Shown here one piece after another: positions 53,196 through 61,899 of a stretch of DNA of 64,000 bases; within the stretch, counting starts at the first letter, position 1; the number at the start of each line of letters is the position of its first letter. This stretch comes from Arenibacter echinorum. GTDB taxonomy: Bacteria; Bacteroidota; Bacteroidia; Flavobacteriales; Flavobacteriaceae. The position numbers were made by a program, and so were the translations under genes. The stretch covers positions 186,001 to 250,000 of the forward strand of contig NZ_QLLN01000002.1 of the NCBI RefSeq assembly GCF_003259375.1, read 5' to 3'. The notes beneath the pieces were generated by a model that saw nothing but the letters and a program-made list of their open reading frames with translations, was not told the DNA's origin and did no database searches.

Positions 53196-54170
53196 ATGAG
53201 CAAAAAAGCCGCTTTCATAAAAGAACTAGCACTACCCGTAGTAGCAGCACCCATGTTTCTTATATCTGGCCCACAATTGGTCATTGAATGCTGTAAAAAT
53301 GGAATAGTGGGTACTTTTCCAGCCCTTAATCAACGTAGTACGGAAGGTTTTGAGGATTGGTTGGTGGAGATTAAAACCGAATTAAAGAAATTTGAAAAGG
53401 AAACTGGAAAGAAAGCCGCTCCTTATGGGGTGAATCTAATTGTACACCCTACCAACCCCAGATTGGAAGCCGATTTAAAGGTTTGTATAAAACATAAAGT
53501 CCCGCTAATAATTACCTCTTTGGGCGCAGTGGCCCAGGTAGTAGACGCCATACATAGTTATGGTGGCCTGGTATTTCATGATATCATTAAAAAAAGGCAT
53601 GCGGAAAAAGCTGCAGAAGCCGGGGTAGACGGATTAATTTTGGTAGCCGCTGGTGCGGGAGGACACGCGGGCACCATAAACCCTATGTCATTAGTTGCCG
53701 AAATAAAGAAATTCTACGACAAAACCATTTTACTCTCCGGCTGTATAAGTAACGGAAGGGATATAGCATCAGCCTTGCAGATGGGAGCAGACTTGGCCTA
53801 TATGGGCACTCGATTTATAAACACCGAAGAAAGTAAAGCTACCGAGGAATATCGCCAAATGATTATCAAGGCCGGGGCCAGCGATGTGGTCTATACTGCC
53901 GCCATATCTGGTGTACATGCCAATTTTTTGGGAGCAAGCTTAAAGGCAGCGGGAATTACGGAAGAAGATTTAAAAAAAGACCGAAAAATAGATTTTGGAA
54001 AAGAGCTGAATACGGAAGCCAAAGCTTGGAAAACTATTTGGTCTGCCGGACAGGGAGTCACCACTATTGACAACGTCGAATCCGTATCAGAACTGGTGAC
54101 GAACCTTAAATCCGAATTTAAATTAGCTATTGAAGAACAGATCAAGGTCCTGGAAGTCTATCCTAAATAA
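53196..54170 (+). CDS. Nitronate monooxygenase (2-nitropropane dioxygenase family)
   Basis: 324-residue FMN-binding TIM barrel. Family signatures are visible: AAPMFLISGPQLVIECCKNG near the N-terminus, and LVAAGAGGHAGTINPMSLVAEI, with the conserved GGHAG histidine, at about 148-168, then LAYMGTRFINTEES. The enzyme oxidises nitronates, though homologous FMN proteins can act as enoyl-ACP reductases (FabK), so the annotation is to family only. Divergent from the thioesterase gene across the 46-bp palindrome. Confidence 0.88.
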   Translation: MSKKAAFIKELALPVVAAPMFLISGPQLVIECCKNGIVGTFPALNQRSTEGFEDWLVEIKTELKKFEKETGKKAAPYGVNLIVHPTNPRLEADLKVCIKHKVPLIITSLGAVAQVVDAIHSYGGLVFHDIIKKRHAEKAAEAGVDGLILVAAGAGGHAGTINPMSLVAEIKKFYDKTILLSGCISNGRDIASALQMGADLAYMGTRFINTEESKATEEYRQMIIKAGASDVVYTAAISGVHANFLGASLKAAGITEEDLKKDRKIDFGKELNTEAKAWKTIWSAGQGVTTIDNVESVSELVTNLKSEFKLAIEEQIKVLEVYPK

Positions 54171-54621
54171 TTATTTCAAAGCCTTTTTCATTTTTGCCTT
54201 CTGTTCATTTACATAATAGGGACAAATTATTATATATAGTAGCCTACCATATTACCGCATCCCCAAACTATAAATGCAAATACTGTTTTGACATAAAACT
54301 TTGTCCACTTGAATTTTTGATGAACCCAGCGTGCCCTAAAATTCGTACCATTATCACCAGTGATTTCTTACTGACGTCCGATAAACATTAACCATTTCTC
54401 CTAGAAAACAAACCCATACCCCCTCCGTAAAACATTAAGTTAATTTATGTTAAAAAATAATAATTCATTAATATAATATGAATTATATTAAGTATTAATA
54501 AAATTTAACGTAAAAATTTTATTAATTCCCTTATATTATAAAAAATAGTTTACTATATTCGTTAACGTTAACGAACAAAAATCAATGTTTAACGTTTAAC
54601 TAACTCTTCAAAACTCAAATT
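54171..54621. other. Upstream regulatory region of the SusC/SusD operon (451 bp)
   Basis: AT-rich intergenic stretch. It contains a -7-like TATATTCG at 54554-54561 and a palindromic operator (listed separately). A 65-codon frame at 54194-54391 is not credible. No terminator for the preceding gene is obvious. Confidence 0.55.
54558..54575. promoter_or_regulatory. Palindromic LacI-type operator candidate
   Basis: TTCGTTAACGTTAACGAA is an 18-bp perfect palindrome with the central AACGTT typical of LacI-family operators (compare PurR-type ACGCAAACGTTTGCGT). It overlaps the end of a -7-like TATATTCG and lies 46 bp before the susC ATG. A tandem GTTTAAC repeat (54587-54600) follows. A LacI-family gene lies at 59.5-60.6 kb, which makes it the likely binder. 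Confidence 0.6.
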
Positions 54622-57600
54622 ATGAAAAAACAAATTAATGAAGCAATTCATGCACGACAGTGTGTTCCTGTTTGGAAGAAAATCTTTCTGCAGCTATCCT
54701 TGCTGGCGTGTTTAGGTGTGTTCAGCACATCTCATGCAATTACGGACTCCGGCCTGTCCATTCAACAACAGGTTAGTGGTACAGTAACAGATGATTCGGG
54801 CGTGCCTTTGCCAGGTGCAAGTATTGTGGTTAAAGGAACAACGGTTGGTACAGTGGCCGATTTTGATGGCAATTATACCATTAATGCTGCCTCCAATGGC
54901 GTATTGGTATTCAGTTATGTTGGCTTTACACCCAAAGAAATTGCCGTAAACGGCAAAAGCACCCTCAACGCTTCCTTAGAAGTTGATTCCAGTTTATTGG
55001 ATGAAGTGGTAGTTGTGGGTTATGGTACTCAAAAGAAGGGCGAGGTTACCGCAGCAATCGCATCTGTAGATGCCGAACAATTAGGTATTGTCCAAACCTC
55101 AAGTAGTATAGATGCCGTTAAAGGGCAAATTTCTGGGGTAGACATCCAGGCTTCGGGAGGAAGACCGGGGCAAACTTCGACCGTACGTATAAGGGGTAGA
55201 CGATCTATCACCGCTTCCAATGACCCATTATATGTGGTAGATGGAATTCCATTAATTGACGGTTCGGAATCAATGTCCGATATCAACCCTCAAGATATTG
55301 CCTCAATGCAAATTCTAAAGGATGCGGCTGCTACAGCTGTTTATGGATCTCGGGGTGCAAACGGTGTTATCCTAGTATCCACCAACCGCGGAAAAGTCGG
55401 CAAGACACAGGTTCGTTATAGCAGCCAGATTGGACTTACGTCGGCCGCGCGATTGGTAGACATGATGAACGGGCAAGAGTACGCGGAAATGAAAAGGGAA
55501 GCTAGACGTTCATCTTGGAACGGAACCATCCCTGCGGATGTAGATGTCTTTTTTGACCCAGTAGAATTAAAGTCCATTGAAGAAGGAAGATCAACAGATT
55601 GGATTGATTTAGTAGTAGGAAATGGATATCAGACCAATCATCAATTAGGAGTGAGCGGAGGATCAGAAAATACTACGTTCAACTCTTCCATTGGTTATTT
55701 TAAGGAGCAAGGTATTATAAGTAACCAAGATTACGAGCGCTTTTCTGGTAGGATCAATATTGATCACAGAATCAATAATACATTTAAGATTGGCGCCTCG
55801 TTTTTAATTTCAAATTCCGTTCAGAATTGGGGCTCCAACGCCACTATGGGCGAAGCATTGGCTATTAACCCTTTGGGAGTACCGTATGATGATGAGGGCA
55901 ACCTCTTATTCTTGCCTACCAATGATGGTATACGAACCAACCCGTTGAATGAACTGGTGGATGGCGCCTACATAGATGAAAGAAAGTTTACACGTATTTT
56001 TGCCCCCATCTTTTTAGATATAAACATAGCGGAAGGATTAAATTGGACCACCACTTTTGGTCCAGATATTCGAATTGGTAGACGAGGCCAATTCAGGGGT
56101 AGTTTAACAAATGATAACAGAGGTGGTCCAGGCGATGCTTCTATCACCCATTTTGATACTTTCGGATATACCTTGGAAAATCTATTGACCTTTGGTACCG
56201 AGATTGCAGGTAATCATAATTTAAAGGTAACCTTGTTACAGAGTACTCAGAACTCACGATCTGAATTCTCCAATGCATCCGTAACAGGCATACCCTATGA
56301 GTCGCAAGCTTTTTATAATTTAGGATCTGCTGATAACAGTATTGTAGATTCCTCCTTATCAGAATGGACGCTGAATTCCTTTATGGGCAGAATAAATTAT
56401 GATATTGCTGGTAAATATTTGTTCCAAGCCTCTTTAAGGGCGGATGGCTCTTCAAGACTGGCCGAAGGTAACAAATGGAACTACTTCCCTGGCGTTTCCG
56501 CTGGTTGGAGAATTTCACAAGAATCCTTTATGGCAGAATCGGCTATATCCGAGTTAAAACTAAGGGCTTCTTATGGGGAAGTGGGTAACACTTCCGTAGC
56601 TCCCTATCAAACTGCTGGAAGGCTACAAGGTACCGCCTATGCCTTTGGAGAGGAATCCGCACTTGGTTTTGCACTTTCGGAAATACCCAATGCAGCTTTG
56701 GGCTGGGAAGTATCGAAAACCTTGGATATAGGTGTTGATTACGGCCTCTTTAATGGGCGTATCAATGGTGCAGTAGATTGGTTTAGAACAAACACAGTGG
56801 ACATCCTTTTAGACAGAAGTCTACCATTTACTTCGGGATACAATAGTATTTTACAGAACATTGGTGCCACACGTACCCAAGGTTTGGAATTTGCGGTTAG
56901 TGCCGGTATCTTGGATAATCCCAATGGATTCTCTTGGAAAATGGATTTTAACGTAGCTGGTTATAAAGAAGAAATCATTGAATTGGCTTTAAAGGATGAA
57001 AACGGAAATCCTGTAGATGATATTGGTAACAATTGGTTTATTGGACAACCGATCAGAGTGTGGTACGACTATGAAAAAATAGGGATTTATCAGGCAGATG
57101 AAGAGGCTTTGGCCAATTCCCAAGAGCAAAAAGTACCTGGGGAAATCCGACTAAATGATTTAGATGGCGATGGACTTATCACCCCTGATGATCGTAAGAT
57201 TTTAGGTACCGATACCCCTGATTTTTACGGAGGTTTTAACAACAAATTTTCCTATAAAGGATTGGAACTGGGCGTTTTCTTCTTTTTCCGTCAAGGCCAA
57301 ACGATTAGATCGGACTTTCATGCCAGTAACAATTCCTTGTTTGCCCGTTATAACAATTTGGATGTAGATTACTGGACCATAGACAATCCTAGCAACGCCA
57401 ATCCAAGACCTAACGAGAATCAGGAAAGTCCAAGAAACGGGTCTACCCTTAGGTATTTTGATTCTAGTTTTATTAAACTACGTAATGTCTCTTTGGCGTA
57501 CAACCTACCAAAATCAATTATAGAGAAACTGGGAATGCAGGAACTAAAGTTAACCCTTTCCGGTCAGAATCTATTGATTATTACAGATTACGAAACCTTC

Positions 57601-57693
57601 GATCCAGAAATTTCCGAAGACGCTGTTTCGGCGGGTAGCGGGATAGTCCCTAGTAACAAAATGTATTCCTTGTCCTTAAGCGCCAAGTTTTAA
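54622..57693 (+). CDS. SusC/RagA-type TonB-dependent outer-membrane transporter
   Basis: 1023-residue receptor. The N-terminal leader is unusually long (about 40 residues, WKKIFLQLSLLACLGVFSTSHA) before a carboxypeptidase-D-regulatory-like domain (about 50-130, VSGTVTDDSGVPLPGASI), a TonB box (DEVVVVGYGTQKKGEVTAAI), the plug (about 150-270, with ILKDAAATAVYGSRGANGVIL) and a barrel ending SLSLSAKF. It is the importing member of a SusC/SusD complex that takes up an oligosaccharide or glycoside. The susD gene starts 45 bp downstream in the same operon. Confidence 0.95.
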   Translation: MKKQINEAIHARQCVPVWKKIFLQLSLLACLGVFSTSHAITDSGLSIQQQVSGTVTDDSGVPLPGASIVVKGTTVGTVADFDGNYTINAASNGVLVFSYVGFTPKEIAVNGKSTLNASLEVDSSLLDEVVVVGYGTQKKGEVTAAIASVDAEQLGIVQTSSSIDAVKGQISGVDIQASGGRPGQTSTVRIRGRRSITASNDPLYVVDGIPLIDGSESMSDINPQDIASMQILKDAAATAVYGSRGANGVILVSTNRGKVGKTQVRYSSQIGLTSAARLVDMMNGQEYAEMKREARRSSWNGTIPADVDVFFDPVELKSIEEGRSTDWIDLVVGNGYQTNHQLGVSGGSENTTFNSSIGYFKEQGIISNQDYERFSGRINIDHRINNTFKIGASFLISNSVQNWGSNATMGEALAINPLGVPYDDEGNLLFLPTNDGIRTNPLNELVDGAYIDERKFTRIFAPIFLDINIAEGLNWTTTFGPDIRIGRRGQFRGSLTNDNRGGPGDASITHFDTFGYTLENLLTFGTEIAGNHNLKVTLLQSTQNSRSEFSNASVTGIPYESQAFYNLGSADNSIVDSSLSEWTLNSFMGRINYDIAGKYLFQASLRADGSSRLAEGNKWNYFPGVSAGWRISQESFMAESAISELKLRASYGEVGNTSVAPYQTAGRLQGTAYAFGEESALGFALSEIPNAALGWEVSKTLDIGVDYGLFNGRINGAVDWFRTNTVDILLDRSLPFTSGYNSILQNIGATRTQGLEFAVSAGILDNPNGFSWKMDFNVAGYKEEIIELALKDENGNPVDDIGNNWFIGQPIRVWYDYEKIGIYQADEEALANSQEQKVPGEIRLNDLDGDGLITPDDRKILGTDTPDFYGGFNNKFSYKGLELGVFFFFRQGQTIRSDFHASNNSLFARYNNLDVDYWTIDNPSNANPRPNENQESPRNGSTLRYFDSSFIKLRNVSLAYNLPKSIIEKLGMQELKLTLSGQNLLIITDYETFDPEISEDAVSAGSGIVPSNKMYSLSLSAKF

Positions 57694-57738
57694 CATTAAG
57701 CATAAACACGGTTTAAAAAAATATAAATTTAAAATATC

Positions 57739-59397
57739 ATGAAAAGAAAAATATATTATATATGGTTTTTGGCCCTTGGGCTCCTGGCCCATTCCTGCTC
57801 CGATTCACTTGATGAGGAATTGGTAACCGACGTCTCGGCAGCCTCTTACTACACCACGGAAAAAGGACTTGAAGATGCTGTTAAAGCAACCTACTCATTT
57901 TTAAAACCTTTTTACGGACAGGAGATGGGCTTTGCGATGACTACTTTTGGAACAGATATCTGGACAAACGGTGCAGATGGTGGCCATAAAGTCTTCAACT
58001 TTTACGATACCGGACTTAACAGTGCCGAGAGTTATGTACAGGAATCTTGGGCCACTTGGTACAGGGGAATAAATCAAGCCAATGGTGTTATCAATCGTTC
58101 CACGAATGTGGACATGGAAGAAACGCAGAAAAACTTGCGCATAGCGGAAGTCCGTTTTTTAAGGGCTCTTTATTATTTTCAAGTAGTGACCACCTTTGGT
58201 GATGCACATCTTAGCTTGGAGGAAACCGAAGGCGTACAAGTAGAGGCCAATAAAACTGCCCAAACAGAAATTTATAGCCAAGCCATTGTCCCCGACCTTG
58301 AATTTGCCATTGCCAACCTTCCCAACTCACAGTCGGACTATGGTAGAGCTACAAAGGCTGCCGCAGAATTTCTTTTGGGAAAGGCATTGTTGACGCGTAG
58401 CTATACCTCCTTTGCTGATAGTAATGACGCATCTAGGGCGGAAACCTTATTTGGTAACGTCATCAACAATTATGGCTTTTCCCTATTGGATAACTATGCC
58501 GATCTATGGGATATTACGAACGAGGGGAATAGTGAAATGGTCTTTGTTATTTCCAATTCAAAGGCGCAGGTAGACAGCGATATTGACCCTTATGGTCACC
58601 GTGGGCACTTGTATTTCCTTATGGAATATGACGTTAGACGTGGAATGACCAGAGATACTGAAAATGGTAGACCATGGAAAAGGCATCGCCCTACCGATTT
58701 TATGCTTACGCTATGGGACAGGGACATGGATACGCGATACGACGCTTCATTTAAACATGTATGGTACGCCAATAAGAATGAACCGGCTACTGAAGCTAGT
58801 GGAAGTGAGCCAGCAAGGGCTGCACTATCTATAGGGGATACTGCCATCTACATACCAGGCCCTGGAAAAGATATGGATTGGCCGCAATCTTTACAGGACA
58901 CCAAGGCCTATATTGTTATTACCAACGATGAATATTCAGAAAGGTTGTTTCCTTCCATGAACAAATGGATAGACCCGACCCGACCTGATCGTCAGAAAGT
59001 AAATGGGCAACGCGATTTTATCTTGATGAGATTGGGTGATGCCTATCTGCTGCGCGCAGAAGCAAGACTGAAACAAAGCAATCCTTCCGGTGCTTCACAG
59101 GATATTAATGTAGTGAGAATGAGGGCTGCCGTACCAGGGCAAGAAGTAGCAAGTCAGATAACCGCAAGTGATGTAACCTTAGACTTTCTATTGGATGAAA
59201 GAGCTCGAGAGTTAACTGGCGAAGGCTGGAGATGGTGGGATCTGGTCCGTACCGGGAAATTGGTTGAACGTACTAGGATGTACAATACTGGAGCCGCTCC
59301 AAACATACAGGATTATCATGTAGTAAGACCTATCCCACAGGAACAAATAGACAGGACCTTGGGAGGTTATCCCCAAAATCCGGGATATCCACAATAA
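57739..59397 (+). CDS. SusD/RagB-type surface lipoprotein
   Basis: 552-residue outer-membrane lipoprotein that forms the lid of the SusC transporter and binds the ligand. The signal ends at the lipobox before Cys (ALGLLAHSCSDSLDEELV). The N-terminal RagB-like helical region has the tetratricopeptide-like EVRFLRALYYFQVVTTFGDAHL block, and the C-terminal part ends with the family signature LLDERARELTGEGWRWWDLVRTGKL and a PIPQEQIDRTLGGYPQNPGY tail. Companion of the SusC protein 45 bp upstream. Confidence 0.95.
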   Translation: MKRKIYYIWFLALGLLAHSCSDSLDEELVTDVSAASYYTTEKGLEDAVKATYSFLKPFYGQEMGFAMTTFGTDIWTNGADGGHKVFNFYDTGLNSAESYVQESWATWYRGINQANGVINRSTNVDMEETQKNLRIAEVRFLRALYYFQVVTTFGDAHLSLEETEGVQVEANKTAQTEIYSQAIVPDLEFAIANLPNSQSDYGRATKAAAEFLLGKALLTRSYTSFADSNDASRAETLFGNVINNYGFSLLDNYADLWDITNEGNSEMVFVISNSKAQVDSDIDPYGHRGHLYFLMEYDVRRGMTRDTENGRPWKRHRPTDFMLTLWDRDMDTRYDASFKHVWYANKNEPATEASGSEPARAALSIGDTAIYIPGPGKDMDWPQSLQDTKAYIVITNDEYSERLFPSMNKWIDPTRPDRQKVNGQRDFILMRLGDAYLLRAEARLKQSNPSGASQDINVVRMRAAVPGQEVASQITASDVTLDFLLDERARELTGEGWRWWDLVRTGKLVERTRMYNTGAAPNIQDYHVVRPIPQEQIDRTLGGYPQNPGYPQ

Positions 59398-59427
59398 TAT
59401 AAAGTTGTTGTTATTGAGTTAGTAATT

Positions 59428-59463
59428 AAATAGGCCTCCAAATATTTGGAGGCCTATTTTTAT
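59428..59463. terminator. Terminator between SusD and the LacI regulator
   Basis: Perfect inverted repeat of 16 bp per arm (59428-59459) containing AGGCCTCC/GGAGGCCT, followed by TTTTTATTAT on the plus strand. It lies 31 bp after the susD stop and separates it from the convergent lacI-type gene. Confidence 0.88.
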
Positions 59464-59507
59464 TATCGATCATAAGCAGTAACTAAAGAGATAAGGGAGA
59501 CTGCTAC

Positions 59508-60557
59508 CTAAAAGGCATCGCAATTTTCCTCCACAATTATTTCTACGGGGACATCCATATTTAAATCTGAAGGGTCCTGTTCCGTAAGGAATTTAAACAT
59601 TCCCTTAATAGCAGTATACCCTTGAAATTCAGGTTTTTGATTGATTAAAAAATCAATTTCCTGCTTTCTTAGACATTTCAGATTGTCTTGATGAAGATCA
59701 AACCCAACTACAGAAACATTGGAAACATTATAGGTCTTAAGTATATCCGGAATTAAATAAGATCTTGCATTAGTCACAAAAATGCCTTTTCGCCTGGGAT
59801 CCCTGAACCAATTTTCTATTTCAGGATTAATTTCAAAAGGTCGATCTATAGGATGATTAATAGTCATAATGGAAATTGGCTTGCCCTTAAAATTCGTTGC
59901 AAAAAATTCCCTAAAGCCATTTTCCCTTTGTTGATTATTGGCGTGCAATCCCCTCTCCGTTACAATATTAATTACAAAATAGAGTCCCTCAGTGCCTACC
60001 AATCCATGTAAAAGCCTCGCTCCCACCATTCCGGCATTATGTGAATTCTGCCGTATAAAATAGGAAGGGTAATCCAGTTTGATCTCTGTATCCATAAAGA
60101 CTACAGGAATCCTTTCGGTTTTGGCCTTACTTAAAAGATTGTTGCATTCCGCCATAAAAAATGGGACCGTTACCAGGGCGTCATATTTTTTATTCATAAT
60201 GGCATCGCCCATTTTTATAAAGGAGAAAGGGTCGGTAAAATAGTAATATGAAACAAGGATACCCATCTCACTTAATTCTTCCACAGCCTTTTCAATGCCT
60301 TTTTTGGGCAGTTCCCAATAACTCCAATTACTGGACACCTCCGGAATAAGCACGGCAATTTTTACTTTCTTTCGTCCTGCCAAATTAAGGCGACTGGCCA
60401 CCGTATTCTTTTTATATCCGGTTTCCTTGATAATAGCCTTTATTTTTTCACGTGTTGTCTCGGATACCCCGGGCCTATCATGTAACACCCTATCTACAGT
60501 GCCTATGGAGACATTGGCAAGTTTTGCAATTTGTTTAATTCCGATAAGATTGTCCAT
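59508..60557 (-). CDS. LacI-family transcriptional regulator
   Basis: 349 residues. The helix-turn-helix headpiece (about 5-27, IGIKQIAKLANVSIGTVDRVL) and the hinge helix (about 52-62, TVASRLNLAGRKK) are typical of LacI proteins, followed by a periplasmic-binding-protein-like sensor domain (about 65-349) that would bind a sugar. It is convergent with susCD and precedes the remnant and DUF6807 operon direction; regulation of the whole glycoside locus is the natural inference, and a matching palindrome lies before susC. It ends QVEIIVEENCDAF-like, with no unusual extension. Confidence 0.93.
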   Translation of the reverse strand: MDNLIGIKQIAKLANVSIGTVDRVLHDRPGVSETTREKIKAIIKETGYKKNTVASRLNLAGRKKVKIAVLIPEVSSNWSYWELPKKGIEKAVEELSEMGILVSYYYFTDPFSFIKMGDAIMNKKYDALVTVPFFMAECNNLLSKAKTERIPVVFMDTEIKLDYPSYFIRQNSHNAGMVGARLLHGLVGTEGLYFVINIVTERGLHANNQQRENGFREFFATNFKGKPISIMTINHPIDRPFEINPEIENWFRDPRRKGIFVTNARSYLIPDILKTYNVSNVSVVGFDLHQDNLKCLRKQEIDFLINQKPEFQGYTAIKGMFKFLTEQDPSDLNMDVPVEIIVEENCDAF

Positions 60558-60605
60558 AGACCTGTTACCTTAGATTAGCCATATAAGAGCATTATAAAAC
60601 GGCGG

Positions 60606-60613
60606 CAAAATTA
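60606..60613 (-). promoter_or_regulatory. Candidate -7 promoter box of the LacI-type gene (TAATTTTG)
   Basis: On the minus strand TAATTTTG matches TAnnTTTG, about 48 bp before the regulator ATG and downstream of the DUF1080 remnant. It suggests that the regulator has its own promoter. Confidence 0.35.
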
Positions 60614-60644
60614 CAACTTGATTCAGTTTAAAGCCTGCCTAAAA

Positions 60645-60806
60645 CTATTTTTTTAAAGTGTATTTCCATTTCCCTCCCTCCGGTATTTTCCAAGACTCCA
60701 ATGTTTTACCATTGAACAAGCTTTACAAAGACGTCTTTTGTAAAGCTTGAGCCATGCCACTGTTGCCAAAAGTTAGAAAAAACAATAAAATGGCAATATA
60801 TTTCAT
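60645..60806 (-). pseudogene. Remnant of a DUF1080 (3-keto-disaccharide hydrolase family) gene
   Basis: An ATG 7 bp after the DUF6807 stop codon opens a frame with an intact signal peptide (MKYIAILLFFLTFGNSGMAQ), then a TAA at codon 28 and, in the same phase, SLFNGKTLESWKIPEGGKWK, which is the unmistakable start of a DUF1080 domain (compare SLFNGKDLSGW in the gene at 21.4 kb). The frame ends after 53 sense and nonsense codons, and the remaining 150 or so residues of the domain are gone. The TAA lies inside an inverted repeat (60717-60749, 13-bp arms CAAGCTTTACAAA and TTTGTAAAGCTTG). The gene is broken by both a stop and a 3' deletion. Confidence 0.8.
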
Positions 60807-60813
60807 ATTACTA

Positions 60814-61881
60814 TTATTGGCTTTTGCTAAAATCAGAAAAATATCCGTTCAGTGAATCTTGTGTCAATTGCTCGCCGTTGTGGACCAAGATGGTGTATTT
60901 AAAAGTAACAGAATCCCCTTTTGCCAAAGAGAAATTCAATTTTTCCTTACCTTCCGAAAACACCTCTTGTCCCAATGGGTTGGCCGCAAAAAGTCCGTAA
61001 CCGCGCGCATGCCAATAAGTAGGATACCCTACATTATTAGGATGATCCATTATGGTTACCGAAACAGGCTCATCCGCAATCTTTCCGTATAAAGTAGTCC
61101 ATTTGGCCCGGGTTCCCCAAGCTTCTTCACCCGTTTTTCCTTCACTGGTCAAATAGTTGCCATTGACACCTTCGTTGTTCAAAACCTTTACTTCCGTCGG
61201 TATCCCGTTGGCATCCATAAATATATCGGGTCGATCAGAAGGAAGCTCTAGCCCTCTTGTTACCCTTATAGCAATCATTCCCTCTTTATTGTCCTTAAAG
61301 GATACATCCTCCAAGGCTTTCAAAGTAGTGGTTCTAACAATCTTCCTAGTTTCCCCGTTTTGACTAAAGGCAAATTCAGTTGTTTCCTCCAGTAGACTTG
61401 TTTTATCAGAAGTATCCCAGCTAGCCTTGGTGACTAGGATTCCATTTTCCGCATCGGTTTCCACGATCTGCCGATGGTTGATGGTTCCATATTTATGTTT
61501 ATCCTCCTCTTTTATGGCATAGGAATTGTTCCAAAAATCCAATCCGTTTACATCTCCGTAATTAAACCATATCCCCACATGGTGCGGATGATCTACCCTT
61601 TCCCCCTCAACAGGTTCTAAAGGGAATCCCCTGGTTATTTTTTTACCGCTTTTGGTAATTACAGGATAGAGAACGGGTTTAGGGGTTTTACCATCATATA
61701 TATAGCTTGTAAATAAATTTCCGTCTAATAGTATGTCTACCTTTTGATTCTTTTCATCATTATTAAAGGTGACTTGATCCATCTTAGGTGAAGGTTCCCC
61801 AACATCTCCCTTTTCTACCTTATCCTTACAGGAAAAAATTACCATAAGAATGAGAAAACAACCAATATTGATTTTATTCAT
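60814..61881 (-). CDS. DUF6807 (PmoA-like) lipoprotein
   Basis: 355-residue lipoprotein (lipobox before Cys in CFLILMVIFSCKDKVEKG). The domain covers about 45-350: the PHHVGIWFNYGDVNGLDFWNN segment and the GLFAANPLGQEVFSEGKEKLNFSLAKGDSVTFKYTILVHNG end are typical of the family wrongly called methane oxygenase PmoA. These proteins sit in Bacteroidota and Planctomycetota sugar-degradation operons; the role is unknown. It is the third gene of the operon, 18 bp after the oxidoreductase, and is followed at 7 bp by the DUF1080 remnant. Confidence 0.88.
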   Translation of the reverse strand: MNKINIGCFLILMVIFSCKDKVEKGDVGEPSPKMDQVTFNNDEKNQKVDILLDGNLFTSYIYDGKTPKPVLYPVITKSGKKITRGFPLEPVEGERVDHPHHVGIWFNYGDVNGLDFWNNSYAIKEEDKHKYGTINHRQIVETDAENGILVTKASWDTSDKTSLLEETTEFAFSQNGETRKIVRTTTLKALEDVSFKDNKEGMIAIRVTRGLELPSDRPDIFMDANGIPTEVKVLNNEGVNGNYLTSEGKTGEEAWGTRAKWTTLYGKIADEPVSVTIMDHPNNVGYPTYWHARGYGLFAANPLGQEVFSEGKEKLNFSLAKGDSVTFKYTILVHNGEQLTQDSLNGYFSDFSKSQ

Positions 61882-61899
61882 GCTATTGATGATTTTAGT

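Noticed and set aside
54194-54391. 65-residue frame between nitronate monooxygenase and susC
   Set aside because: Cys-rich, no signal or family pattern, no start context; fits AT-rich intergenic chance better.
59429-59459. Perfect inverted repeat considered as a possible mobile-element end or attachment site
   Set aside because: It is followed by a T-rich run between convergent genes and has no direct repeats or transposase nearby; terminator is the simpler reading.
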